The notes beneath the pieces were generated by a model. It was not told where the DNA came from. It ran no database searches and saw nothing but the letters and a program-made list of their open reading frames with translations. A DNA stretch of 11,115 nt from positions 1 to 11,115 of the forward strand of contig JBJTWK010000082.1 in NCBI GenBank assembly GCA_046081705.1. Reading direction: 5' to 3'. Source of the DNA: IMCC26256 sp046081705 (lineage in GTDB: Bacteria > Actinomycetota > Acidimicrobiia > IMCC26256). The translations under genes and the position numbers were made by a program. Shown piece after piece: positions 1 through 6,523 of the stretch. Position 1 is the first letter of the stretch; every line of letters begins with the position of its first letter.

Positions 1-24
1 GACGTCCCCGAGTTCCTCCGCTGA
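1..24 (+). CDS. ftsZ: FtsZ C-terminal end (partial)
   Basis: The window opens inside a reading frame that encodes Asp-Val-Pro-Glu-Phe-Leu-Arg and then stops with TGA. This resembles the conserved C-terminal peptide of the tubulin-like division protein FtsZ (consensus close to D-x-P-x-F-L-R/K), the tail that binds SepF and other Z-ring partners. The identification rests on seven residues plus context: pgeF, yggS, sepF, yggT and divIVA follow in the order known downstream of ftsZ in actinobacteria, and SepF, which binds this tail, is encoded 1.5 kb on. The rest of the gene lies outside the window. Confidence 0.8.
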   Translation, partial: DVPEFLR

Positions 25-34
25 ACCCGGCGCG

Positions 35-50
35 GTCGGGCCCGCCCGAC
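35..50 (+). terminator. Hairpin just after ftsZ
   Basis: GTCGGG (35-40), loop CCCG, CCCGAC (45-50) form a perfect 6-bp GC-rich stem ten bases after the ftsZ stop and eight bases before the pgeF start. No T-run follows. It could be a weak terminator, an attenuator or a 3'-end stabiliser that lowers expression of pgeF relative to ftsZ. In DNA this GC-rich such a stem may be chance, so confidence is low. Confidence 0.35.
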
Positions 51-58
51 TCCGCACC

Positions 59-781
59 GTGCTGACGTCGATCGACCTGGGCTGCGCCCGGGTCTGGTGC
101 ACCGATCGTCGGGGCGGCGTGTCGCGCCCGCCGTACGACTCGATGAATCTCGCCGTGCATGTCGGTGACGACCCGCTCGACGTGCGCCGCAACCTGATGC
201 ACCTCGCCCACGCGTGCGAGGGCACGCCCGTCGACCCCGACGCCTGGGTGTTCGTCAACCACGTGCACGGCACCGACGTGCTGCGCCTCGAATCGGCGCC
301 GGCGGGCCGGCCGGACGCCGACGGCGCGGCCACCGACGTGGTCGGTCTGCCCCTCGTGGCGATCGGCGCCGACTGTGCGCCCATCGCACTTGCGAACGAC
401 ACCGCGTGCGCCGCCATCCACTCGGGCTGGCGCGGCCTCGGGGCCGGGGTCGTGGCCGAGGGGGTCGCGGCGGTGCGCGCGCTCGGGTCGGGGCCGGTCC
501 GGGCCCTCGTCGGTCCGTGCGTGAGCGCCGCGCACTACGAGTTCGGCGCCGACGACCTCGCGCGCCTCGCCGACGCGCTCGGGCCGGAAGTGGTGGGCGA
601 GACCGACGCCGGGCGGCCCGCGCTCGATCTGCGGGCGGGCATCCACGCCGCGCTCCGCGCGGCCGGGGTGGTCGAGGTGCTCGACGACGCGCGTTGCACC
701 GTGGCCGACCCGACGCTCTTCTCCTTCCGGCGGGACGGCGTCACGGGGCGTCAGGGCATGGTCGTCATGAGGATCCGGTGA
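59..781 (+). CDS. pgeF: Purine nucleoside phosphorylase PgeF/YfiH (laccase-domain family)
   Basis: This 240-residue cytoplasmic enzyme belongs to the YfiH/YlmD/PgeF family, once called polyphenol oxidases or laccase-domain proteins. Members are known as zinc-dependent purine nucleoside phosphorylases and adenosine deaminases, and in E. coli as a peptidoglycan-editing factor. The expected metal triad is visible: His70 in VNHVHGTDV, Cys106 in GADCAPIAL and His121 in IHSGWRG. The family motifs RRGGVSRPPYDSMNL near the N-terminus and VGPCVSAAHYEFG are also present, and length is normal. The GTG start at 59 gives the usual family N-terminus but has no clear Shine-Dalgarno; it lies 34 bases after ftsZ. 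The gene ends in a GTGA overlap with yggS, which suggests translational coupling. Family assignment is secure; the true substrate in this organism is not shown. Confidence 0.93.
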   Translation: MLTSIDLGCARVWCTDRRGGVSRPPYDSMNLAVHVGDDPLDVRRNLMHLAHACEGTPVDPDAWVFVNHVHGTDVLRLESAPAGRPDADGAATDVVGLPLVAIGADCAPIALANDTACAAIHSGWRGLGAGVVAEGVAAVRALGSGPVRALVGPCVSAAHYEFGADDLARLADALGPEVVGETDAGRPALDLRAGIHAALRAAGVVEVLDDARCTVADPTLFSFRRDGVTGRQGMVVMRIR

Positions 782-1458
782 CCGGGGTCGACCCGGGACG
801 GGCCGCCGAGCTCGCGGCGAACCTCGCCGAGGTGCGCGATCGGGTCGCGGCGGCGGCCCGGCGCGCGGGGCGCGATCCGGCGTCGGTGCGGCTCGTCGGC
901 GCGTCGAAGACCGTGGGGGCCGAGGAGCTCGCGGTCGTGGTGCGGCTCGGGCTCGTCGAACTCGGGGAGAACCGGGCCCAGGAACTCCTCGCCAAGGCGC
1001 CCGTGCTCGCCGGGCTCGATGCGGCTCCGACCTGGCACTTCGTGGGCCGGCTCCAGCGCAACAAGGTCGGGGCCCTCTCGCCGTACGTGGCCCTCTGGCA
1101 CACCGTGGACCGGCTGCCGCTCGGCGAGGTCATCGCCCGGCGCGCCCCCGGGGCCCGCGTGCTCGTCGAGGTCAACCTGGGCGAGGAGCCGCAGAAGGGC
1201 GGTGCCGCCCCGTCCGAGGTGCCGGCGCTGGTCGATGGGCTCGCAGGGCTCGGCCTCGACGTCGCCGGCCTCATGACCGTCGCCCCCCTCGAGGGTGAGC
1301 CGGCCCGCTGGTTCGACGCGCTCGCCGGCCTGGCCGCTCGGCTCGGTCTCGCCGAACTCTCCATGGGGATGAGCGGCGATTTCGAGACGGCCATCGCCCA
1401 CGGCGCCACCATCGTGCGGGTGGGCACGGCCCTCTTCGGATCCCGACCGCGCGCCTGA
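778..1458 (+). CDS. yggS: YggS/PLPBP family PLP homeostasis protein
   Basis: This 226-residue protein is the single-domain alanine-racemase-fold PLP carrier (YggS, YlmE, PROSC/PLPBP) that buffers pyridoxal phosphate in the cytosol. Lys44 in LVGASKT is the expected Schiff-base lysine. GENRAQE (63-69), WHFVGRLQRNK (86-96) and the C-terminal GMSGDFETAIAHGATIVRVG block, which binds the PLP phosphate, all match the family. The frame is open far upstream, inside pgeF, but the GTG at 778 gives a family-length product that starts just before the first helix, and its GTGA overlap with the pgeF stop decides the start. It is the ylmE position of the division cluster. No racemase activity is expected, because the second catalytic domain of true racemases is absent. 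Confidence 0.94.
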   Translation: MTGVDPGRAAELAANLAEVRDRVAAAARRAGRDPASVRLVGASKTVGAEELAVVVRLGLVELGENRAQELLAKAPVLAGLDAAPTWHFVGRLQRNKVGALSPYVALWHTVDRLPLGEVIARRAPGARVLVEVNLGEEPQKGGAAPSEVPALVDGLAGLGLDVAGLMTVAPLEGEPARWFDALAGLAARLGLAELSMGMSGDFETAIAHGATIVRVGTALFGSRPRA

Positions 1459-1505
1459 ACGCCGGTCCGGCGCGGGTGTCCCCTCCGGTGCGGGTGGGCG
1501 ACGGT

Positions 1506-1530
1506 AGGCTCACGTGTCGCTCGAGGAGGT
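1506..1530 (+). promoter_or_regulatory. Candidate sepF -10 element and ribosome binding site
   Basis: TAGGCT (1506-1511) fits the actinobacterial TANNNT -10 hexamer; a start of transcription near 1518 would leave a short leader. GAGGAGGT (1523-1530) is a strong Shine-Dalgarno seven bases before ATG 1538, and it selects this ATG over the in-frame GTG at 1514. I see no convincing -35 hexamer at 16-18 bases, so the promoter part is tentative while the ribosome binding site is solid. Confidence 0.45.
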
Positions 1531-1537
1531 TGCAGCC

Positions 1538-2098
1538 ATGCCGGGCTGGATGCGCAAGACGATGGATTACCTCGGCCTCTCGGACGGGGACGAGGTCGAT
1601 CAGCCCTACGAGGCCTACATCGACGACCTCGACGGTTCGTACACCGACGAGGTGGAGGACGAGCCCGAGCCCGTCATCGCCCCGCCGCGTCGGGAGCGCA
1701 TGGTGCGACCCGCGGCCGCACCGTCGGGCACCGTGCGCACGGTCGACGCCTCCACGCCGCCCACGGTCGCCACGCCCGTCGTCGACGCCACGAAGCCCAT
1801 CATCCGTCCGGTGGCCGCGTCGAGCGCTCGGGTCCACGTCGTCGAGCCCCGCGGGTTCAACGACGCGCAGGAGGTCGGGGACCGGCTCAAGGCCGGACAG
1901 CCGGTCATCATCAACCTGCAGGGCATCGACAACGATCTCAAGCGCCGCCTCATCGACTTCTCGAGCGGGCTCACCTACGCGATCTCCGGCACGATGTCGC
2001 GGGTCTCGGACCAGGTGTTCCTCCTCACGCCGAGCAACACGGAGGTCTCCGACGAGGAGAAGGAACGCCTCCAGGCCCGCGGGCTCTACCGCCCGTAG
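1538..2098 (+). CDS. sepF: Cell division protein SepF
   Basis: SepF anchors and aligns FtsZ filaments at the membrane. The 186-residue product has the expected plan: an N-terminal amphipathic membrane-binding helix (MPGWMRKTMDYLGL, 1-14), an acidic and then Pro/Thr/Val-rich linker (about 15-95), and the globular SepF domain (about 97-186). The domain includes VIINLQGID, RLIDFSSGLTYAISG and the VFLLTPSNTEVS block that the family shares. The start is ATG 1538 rather than GTG 1514: it has a good ribosome binding site, and the family begins directly with this helix. The gene ends with TAG immediately followed by the yggT ATG, so the two are probably translated from one transcript. Confidence 0.95.
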   Translation: MPGWMRKTMDYLGLSDGDEVDQPYEAYIDDLDGSYTDEVEDEPEPVIAPPRRERMVRPAAAPSGTVRTVDASTPPTVATPVVDATKPIIRPVAASSARVHVVEPRGFNDAQEVGDRLKAGQPVIINLQGIDNDLKRRLIDFSSGLTYAISGTMSRVSDQVFLLTPSNTEVSDEEKERLQARGLYRP

Positions 2099-2347
2099 AT
2101 GCTCACCGAACTGCTCTGCAACCTCATCACGATCTACCTCGTGGTGCTCGCGGCCCGAGCCGTGCTGTCGTGGTTCCCGATCCGCCCCGATTCGCCCGTC
2201 GCCGGCGTGGCCCGGGTGCTCGTGACGGTCACCGAGCCGGTGCTCGAGCCGCTCCGGCGGGTCATCCCCCCGGCCGGGGTCATCGACCTCTCGTTCCTCG
2301 TGGCGTTCTTCGGCCTCTCGATCATCCGGTCGATCATCTGCCGGTAG
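2099..2347 (+). CDS. yggT: YggT family membrane protein
   Basis: This small integral membrane protein of 82 residues has two hydrophobic segments, roughly residues 3-25 and 60-81. They are joined by a loop with the family signature: SWFPIRP after the first segment, then TEPVLEPLRRVIPP, then GVIDLSFLVAFFGL. It is the YlmG position of the division cluster. Family members have been linked to nucleoid or division-site organisation and to osmotic tolerance, but the molecular role is not settled. The ATG directly follows the sepF stop with no gap, and length is normal for the family. Confidence 0.92.
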   Translation: MLTELLCNLITIYLVVLAARAVLSWFPIRPDSPVAGVARVLVTVTEPVLEPLRRVIPPAGVIDLSFLVAFFGLSIIRSIICR

Positions 2348-2380
2348 GCGGATGTCCACCACCCGGGCGGGACGCGTCGC

Positions 2381-2386
2381 TACCAT
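2381..2386 (+). promoter_or_regulatory. Candidate -10 element for divIVA (leaderless)
   Basis: TACCAT fits TANNNT and ends seven bases before ATG 2394, so transcription would begin at or within a base or two of the start codon. There is no Shine-Dalgarno before that ATG. Leaderless transcripts of this layout are common in actinobacteria. No good -35 hexamer is seen. This is inference from spacing. Confidence 0.4.
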
Positions 2387-2393
2387 CCCGACC

Positions 2394-3257
2394 ATGGATG
2401 TGACGCCGCACGAACTCCGGGACGTCGAGATCAAGGAGGTGCGGCGCGGGTACGACTGCGACGCCGTCGACACCATCCTCGAGCGGGCCGCCGCCACCAT
2501 CGAGTCGCTCCAGGAGCAGCTCCACCTCGCCGAGCAGCACGCCCGCGACGTCGAGGTGACGGGCACCGCGGCCCGTCAGGACGAGGATGTGCTCCAGCGG
2601 ACGCTGCTGCTCGCCACCAAGGCGGCCGACGAGGCCGTGGCCGAGGCGAACGCGCAGGCCCGTGCGATCACCGAAGCCGCCGAGGCCCAGGCCCGCGCCA
2701 CGGTCGACGAGGCCACCGCCACCGCGCAGCGCGAGGCCAATGCGCAGCGGGTCGCACTCGAGGCCGAGGTCGGCGCGCTGTCGTCCCGCCGGGACGCGCT
2801 CTCCTCGGACGTCGACTCCCTCGAGCGATTCGAGTCCGAGTACCGCGACCGCCTGCGCCGCGCGATCCAGGCCGATCTCGACTCGCTCAGCGCGTCGAAG
2901 GAGCCGGTGGGCGCGGCGGCGCGCCCCAAGATCCACGACCTCGGTGACCCGGTCCCCGCGAGTGTGGGCGGACCCGCGACCGAGCAGCTCGGTGTCGTCG
3001 AGGCGGCGCCCGCGTCGACCCCGGCGGTCGTCGAGCCCGCGGTCGAGGCGAACGCCGGATCCGGCGACGCCGAGGAGCCGCCGGTCCTGTTCGAGACCGC
3101 GCCGACCCCGGAGTCGATGGACGACGACGCGTTCTTCGCCTCGCTGCGGGAGGCGGTCAACGACGACACGCCGCTCGGCCCGCGTGACGATGACATCCCG
3201 GAGCGGGCGATGTTCCCCGAGGAGCGACGCTCGGGGATGTTCCGCCGCCGTCGCTGA
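2394..3257 (+). CDS. divIVA: DivIVA/Wag31 polar scaffold protein
   Basis: DivIVA coiled-coil proteins bind curved membrane at poles and septa, and in actinobacteria they direct polar wall growth. The first 30 residues (MDVTPHELRDVEIK, then RRGYDCDAVDTIL) align with the N-terminal lipid-binding domain and keep the RGYD signature. A long Ala/Glu/Arg-rich coiled coil spans about 35-165. A Pro/Ala/acidic linker follows, and the protein ends in a basic tail with four arginines. I chose ATG 2394 because it aligns residue-for-residue with the B. subtilis N-terminus; an in-frame ATG at 2352 would add 14 residues that look non-native. Residue 17, a membrane-inserting Phe in B. subtilis DivIVA, is Arg here. 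Position after yggT is canonical, and it converges on ileS. Confidence 0.9.
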   Translation: MDVTPHELRDVEIKEVRRGYDCDAVDTILERAAATIESLQEQLHLAEQHARDVEVTGTAARQDEDVLQRTLLLATKAADEAVAEANAQARAITEAAEAQARATVDEATATAQREANAQRVALEAEVGALSSRRDALSSDVDSLERFESEYRDRLRRAIQADLDSLSASKEPVGAAARPKIHDLGDPVPASVGGPATEQLGVVEAAPASTPAVVEPAVEANAGSGDAEEPPVLFETAPTPESMDDDAFFASLREAVNDDTPLGPRDDDIPERAMFPEERRSGMFRRRR

Positions 3258-3266
3258 CCGACGACT

Positions 3267-3282
3267 CCGGCCCGCGGGCCGG
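3267..3282. terminator. Palindrome between convergent divIVA and ileS
   Basis: CCGGCCCGCGGGCCGG is a perfect 16-bp palindrome in the 34-bp gap between the divIVA stop (3257) and the ileS stop (3292). As RNA it folds to a 6-bp GC stem with a four-base loop on either strand, so one site could end both transcripts. There is no T-tract on either side, as is usual for actinobacterial terminators. Confidence 0.55.
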
Positions 3283-3291
3283 GCCGGTCCC

Positions 3292-6200
3292 TCAGGCGAT
3301 CTCGATGCGCGCGGCCACCGGGCCGTCGTCGAGGTCGAGCAGGTGCCACCCCTCCGCCGGTAGCGCCGCGCCGTCCTCCACCGTCCACCGCTCGGCGAGC
3401 ACCTCGCCCGCGATGGTCGCCGCGTGCTCGGCCACGGCCGCCCCGACCGCTCCGTCGGCCCGGAGCGTGAGCGCGATCCGGTCGGCGATCTCGAGGCCGG
3501 TCGCCTTGCGGAGGTCGTTGAGGGCGCGCACGAGGTCGCGGGCCGTCCCCTCGCGCCGGAGCCCGTCGTCGAGCGTGGTGTCGAGCGCGACGGCGATGCC
3601 GTCCTCCTGGGCGAGGGCGAACTCCTCGTGGGATGCGGCCCGGACCTCGATGTCGTCCCGGTCGAGCATGACGGTCTCGCCGCCGATCTCCACCGAGTAG
3701 ACGCCGTCGACCTCGAGGGCGTGCCGGACCGCCGCGCCGTCGGCGTCGGCGAGGTGCGCCTTGAGCGCGGGCATCCGGGCACCGACCTTCGGGCCGAGGG
3801 TGCGGAAGTTCGGGTGCACGCTGTAGTCGAGCAGTCCCTCGAGCGTGGTCACCGCCTCGAGGTCGCGCACGTTGAGGGCGTCGGCCACCTCGGCCACGAC
3901 GGGCGCGGGGAGCCGGAGCCCGTCCGGGAGGAGCACCATGGCGCGCCGCAGCGGCTGGCGGACCTTGATGCGCGCGTCGTTGCGGGCGGCGAGTCCGAGG
4001 CTCACGACCGCGCGCGCGGCCGCCATCTCGGCCTCGAGGGCCGGCTCGAGCGCCGCCGGGTCGGCGACCGGCCAGTCGGTGAGGTGCACGGACTCATCCG
4101 TACCGCACAGCGCCTGGTGCATCGCGTCGGCCACGAACGGCGTGTAGGGCGCGAGCAGGCGGGTGAGCGTGTCGAGGCACTCGAACAGGGTGGCGTGGGC
4201 GGCGGGGTCCGAGTCCTTCCAGAACCGGGGCCGGGACCGCCGCACGTACCAGTTCGACAGGTCGTCGACGAAGCGATCGAGCGCCTGGGCCCCGCGCAGG
4301 GCGTCGAAGCCGTCGAGGGCGTCGGTGACCTCGCCGATCGTGTGGTGCAGGCGGGAACGGACCCAGCGGTCGAGGACGTGGGTCCGGGTCGGCGCAGCGC
4401 CGGTCGGTTCCCAGCCGTCGAGGTTCGCGTAGGTCACGAAGAACGAGAAGGTGTTCCAGAGGGTCAGGAGGAACCGGTTCGTGGTCTCGTCGATGCCCTC
4501 GACGAATACCCGCTTCGGGGTCCACGGGCTGCCGGCGCTGAACATGTTCCAGCGCAGCGCGTCGGCGCCGCGCGTGTCGAGCACGCTGAACGGATCGATG
4601 ACGTTGCCGCGCGACTTCGACATCTTCTGGCCGTCCTTGTCGACGACCAGCGCGAGGCAGACCACGTTGCGGTACGGGGATCGACCGAACGCCATCGTGT
4701 TGATGGCGAGCAGCGTGTAGAACCAGCCCCGCGTCTGGTCGATCGCCTCGCAGATGAAGTCGGCCGGGAAGCGACGCGCGAAGAGCTCCTCGTGCTCGAA
4801 CGGGTAGTGGAGCTGGGCGAAGGGCATCGAGCCGCTGTCGAACCACGCATCGAGCACGGGTTCGACCCGTCGGGCCGGGCCCGCGCAGGTGGGACAGGTG
4901 ATCTCGACCTCGTCGACGGCCGGACGGTGGGGATCGAGCGCGAGGAGGTCGTCGCCCGCGAGGGTCCCGAGTTCGGCGAGGGAACCGACGCAGGTGTCGT
5001 GACCCTCCTCGCAGCGCCAGACCGGGATCGGGGTCCCCCAGAACCGGTCGCGTGACAGCGCCCAGTCGACGTTGTTCTCGAGCCAGTCGCCGAACCGCCC
5101 GTCCTTGATGTGCTCCGGGTGCCAGCCGACCTGCTGGTTCTCACGGATCATCGCCTCCCGGTGGGCCGATGTCCGGGCGAACCACGTGGGCTTGGCCCAG
5201 TAGATGAGCGGGGTGCTGCAGCGCCAGCAGTGGGGGTACGAGTGCTCGTAGGCGGCGACCCGTTCGAGCCGACCGGCGGCCCGGAGGCGCTCGATGATGG
5301 CGGCGTCGGCGTCCTTGACGAACACGCCGGCGTGGGCGGGGACGGCCGCGGTGAACGCGGCGTCGGGACCGACCGGGTTGAGGACGGGGAACCCCTCGGC
5401 CGCACCGACCTCCCGGTCGATCTCCCCGAACGCGGGGGCGAGGTGCACCATCCCCGAGCCGTCCTCGATCGTCACGAAGTCGGCGGCGACGACCCGCCCG
5501 GCGTCGGCGTCGGGCGCCGGGACGTCGTCGAAGGGTCGTTCGTAGCGCAGGCCGATGAGGTCCGACGCGGCCACCGGCCCGACGACCTCGGCGTCCTCCC
5601 CGAGGACCGCGGCGACCCGGTCGGCGGCGAGCACGAGGTCGCGCGTGCCGTTGCGACCGCGGACCCGCACGTACGGGATGTCCGGCCCGATCGCGACGCC
5701 GACGTTCGAGAGGAGGGTCCACGGGGTGGTGGTCCACACGAGGAGGTCGACGTCTGCGTCGACGACCGGGAACCGGACGTACACGGAGTCCTCGGTGATG
5801 TCGCGGTACGCGCCGGGCTGCCCGAGCTCATGGCTCGAGAGGGCCGTGCCGCACCGACCGCAGTACGGGATGACCTTGAAGCCCTCGTAGATGTCGCCCT
5901 GATCCCAGAGCCGCTTGAAGACCCACCAGACGCTCTCGACGAACGTGGGCGACATCGTCCAGTACGCACCCTCGACGTCGAGCCACATGCCGATGCGCTC
6001 GGTGAGGGTCGCGAAGTCGCCGACGTAGCGCTGCACCGACGCGCGGCACCGGGCGTTGAACTCGGCGATGCCGAAGGCCTCGATCTGCTGCTTGCCGGAG
6101 AAGCCGAGCTCCTTCTCGACCTCCACCTCCACGGGGAGGCCGTGACAGTCCCAGCCGCCCTGCCGCCGGACGAGGTGCCCCCGCATGGTCTGGAACCGCG

Positions 6201-6405
6201 GGTAGATGTCCTTGAACAGGCGGGCCCAGGCGTGGTGGAGGCCGGGTCGTCCGTTGGCGGTCGGCGGGCCCTCGTAGAACACCCACTCAGGGGCGTCGGC
6301 CCGGCGCCGCAGACTCTCGTGGAACACGTCGGCGTCCCGCCACCGGGCGAGGACACGCTGCTCGAGCGCGACGAGATCGAACGGACCGACGGGGCTGAAC
6401 GGCAC
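3292..6405 (-). CDS. ileS: Isoleucyl-tRNA synthetase, type 2 (eukaryote-like)
   Basis: This class I synthetase charges tRNA-Ile and edits Val-tRNA. The product is 1037 residues from the GTG at 6405, normal for the long form. The HIGH signature region reads ANGRPGLHHAWAR, so the motif is Gly55-Leu-His-His58. GWDCHGLPVE follows, then an editing insertion with WTTTPWTL, DQTRGWFYTLLAINT, and KMSKS at 594-598. CxxC pairs lie at 182/185, 393/396 and 504/507. DQTRGWFYTL, rather than the DQHRGWFNSSL form of ordinary bacterial enzymes, marks type 2. The frame is open to 6525, and GTG 6420 is an alternative start. GTG 6405 is preferred because a TANNNT hexamer ends six bases before it and the protein then begins with the family N-terminus. 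It lies against the direction of both flanking clusters. Confidence 0.95.
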   Translation of the reverse strand: MPFSPVGPFDLVALEQRVLARWRDADVFHESLRRRADAPEWVFYEGPPTANGRPGLHHAWARLFKDIYPRFQTMRGHLVRRQGGWDCHGLPVEVEVEKELGFSGKQQIEAFGIAEFNARCRASVQRYVGDFATLTERIGMWLDVEGAYWTMSPTFVESVWWVFKRLWDQGDIYEGFKVIPYCGRCGTALSSHELGQPGAYRDITEDSVYVRFPVVDADVDLLVWTTTPWTLLSNVGVAIGPDIPYVRVRGRNGTRDLVLAADRVAAVLGEDAEVVGPVAASDLIGLRYERPFDDVPAPDADAGRVVAADFVTIEDGSGMVHLAPAFGEIDREVGAAEGFPVLNPVGPDAAFTAAVPAHAGVFVKDADAAIIERLRAAGRLERVAAYEHSYPHCWRCSTPLIYWAKPTWFARTSAHREAMIRENQQVGWHPEHIKDGRFGDWLENNVDWALSRDRFWGTPIPVWRCEEGHDTCVGSLAELGTLAGDDLLALDPHRPAVDEVEITCPTCAGPARRVEPVLDAWFDSGSMPFAQLHYPFEHEELFARRFPADFICEAIDQTRGWFYTLLAINTMAFGRSPYRNVVCLALVVDKDGQKMSKSRGNVIDPFSVLDTRGADALRWNMFSAGSPWTPKRVFVEGIDETTNRFLLTLWNTFSFFVTYANLDGWEPTGAAPTRTHVLDRWVRSRLHHTIGEVTDALDGFDALRGAQALDRFVDDLSNWYVRRSRPRFWKDSDPAAHATLFECLDTLTRLLAPYTPFVADAMHQALCGTDESVHLTDWPVADPAALEPALEAEMAAARAVVSLGLAARNDARIKVRQPLRRAMVLLPDGLRLPAPVVAEVADALNVRDLEAVTTLEGLLDYSVHPNFRTLGPKVGARMPALKAHLADADGAAVRHALEVDGVYSVEIGGETVMLDRDDIEVRAASHEEFALAQEDGIAVALDTTLDDGLRREGTARDLVRALNDLRKATGLEIADRIALTLRADGAVGAAVAEHAATIAGEVLAERWTVEDGAALPAEGWHLLDLDDGPVAARIEIA

Positions 6406-6411
6406 GGCGGT

Positions 6412-6417
6412 ACGGTA
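6412..6417 (-). promoter_or_regulatory. Candidate -10 element for ileS (leaderless)
   Basis: On the minus strand TACCGT (6417 down to 6412) ends six bases before GTG 6405, the spacing expected if transcription begins on the start codon. No Shine-Dalgarno precedes that GTG. No strong -35 hexamer is evident. The layout matches the one before divIVA, which supports both calls a little. Confidence 0.4.
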
Positions 6418-6456
6418 CACAACGCCCCCGAGCGGCCCGCCGGCCGTCGGACTCGC

Positions 6457-6518
6457 TTGATCCGCGGGATCCCGACGGCTAGGGTGCCCCGCCCCCTCGC
6501 CCCGTACCGCAACAGGAG
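6457..6518 (+). promoter_or_regulatory. Promoter and ribosome binding site of the dksA-like/lspA/rluD operon
   Basis: TTGATC (6457-6462), a 17-base spacer and TAGGGT (6480-6485) make the best sigma-70-type promoter in the window (TTGACN-N17-TANNNT pattern). AGGAG (6514-6518) lies five bases before ATG 6524. The leader would be about 30 bases. The element lies in the 118-bp divergent gap shared with ileS, so the two transcripts start back to back. Confidence 0.65.
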
Positions 6519-6523
6519 CAACC

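Noticed and set aside
214..777. Upstream extension of yggS inside pgeF
   Set aside because: The added Arg-rich residues are out-of-frame pgeF sequence; GTG 778 gives the normal yggS length.
1460..1472. Inverted repeat CGCCGG-T-CCGGCG after yggS
   Set aside because: The loop would be one base, so a stable hairpin needs the stem to open; such matches are expected by chance at this GC content.
1271..3782. Long minus-strand frames opposite yggS, sepF, yggT and divIVA
   Set aside because: They cross several secure genes, carry no family motif, and begin or end without plausible start context.
3424..5055. Long open frame on the plus strand opposite ileS (543 codons)
   Set aside because: It lies wholly within the well-supported ileS gene on the other strand, and its Val/Arg/Glu/Gly-rich translation has no motif. 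High GC leaves shadow frames open.
6406..6523. Possible T-box leader in front of ileS
   Set aside because: The gap is only 118 bases and is shared with a divergent promoter. I see no T-box consensus or room for the specifier and antiterminator stems, and the start looks leaderless.
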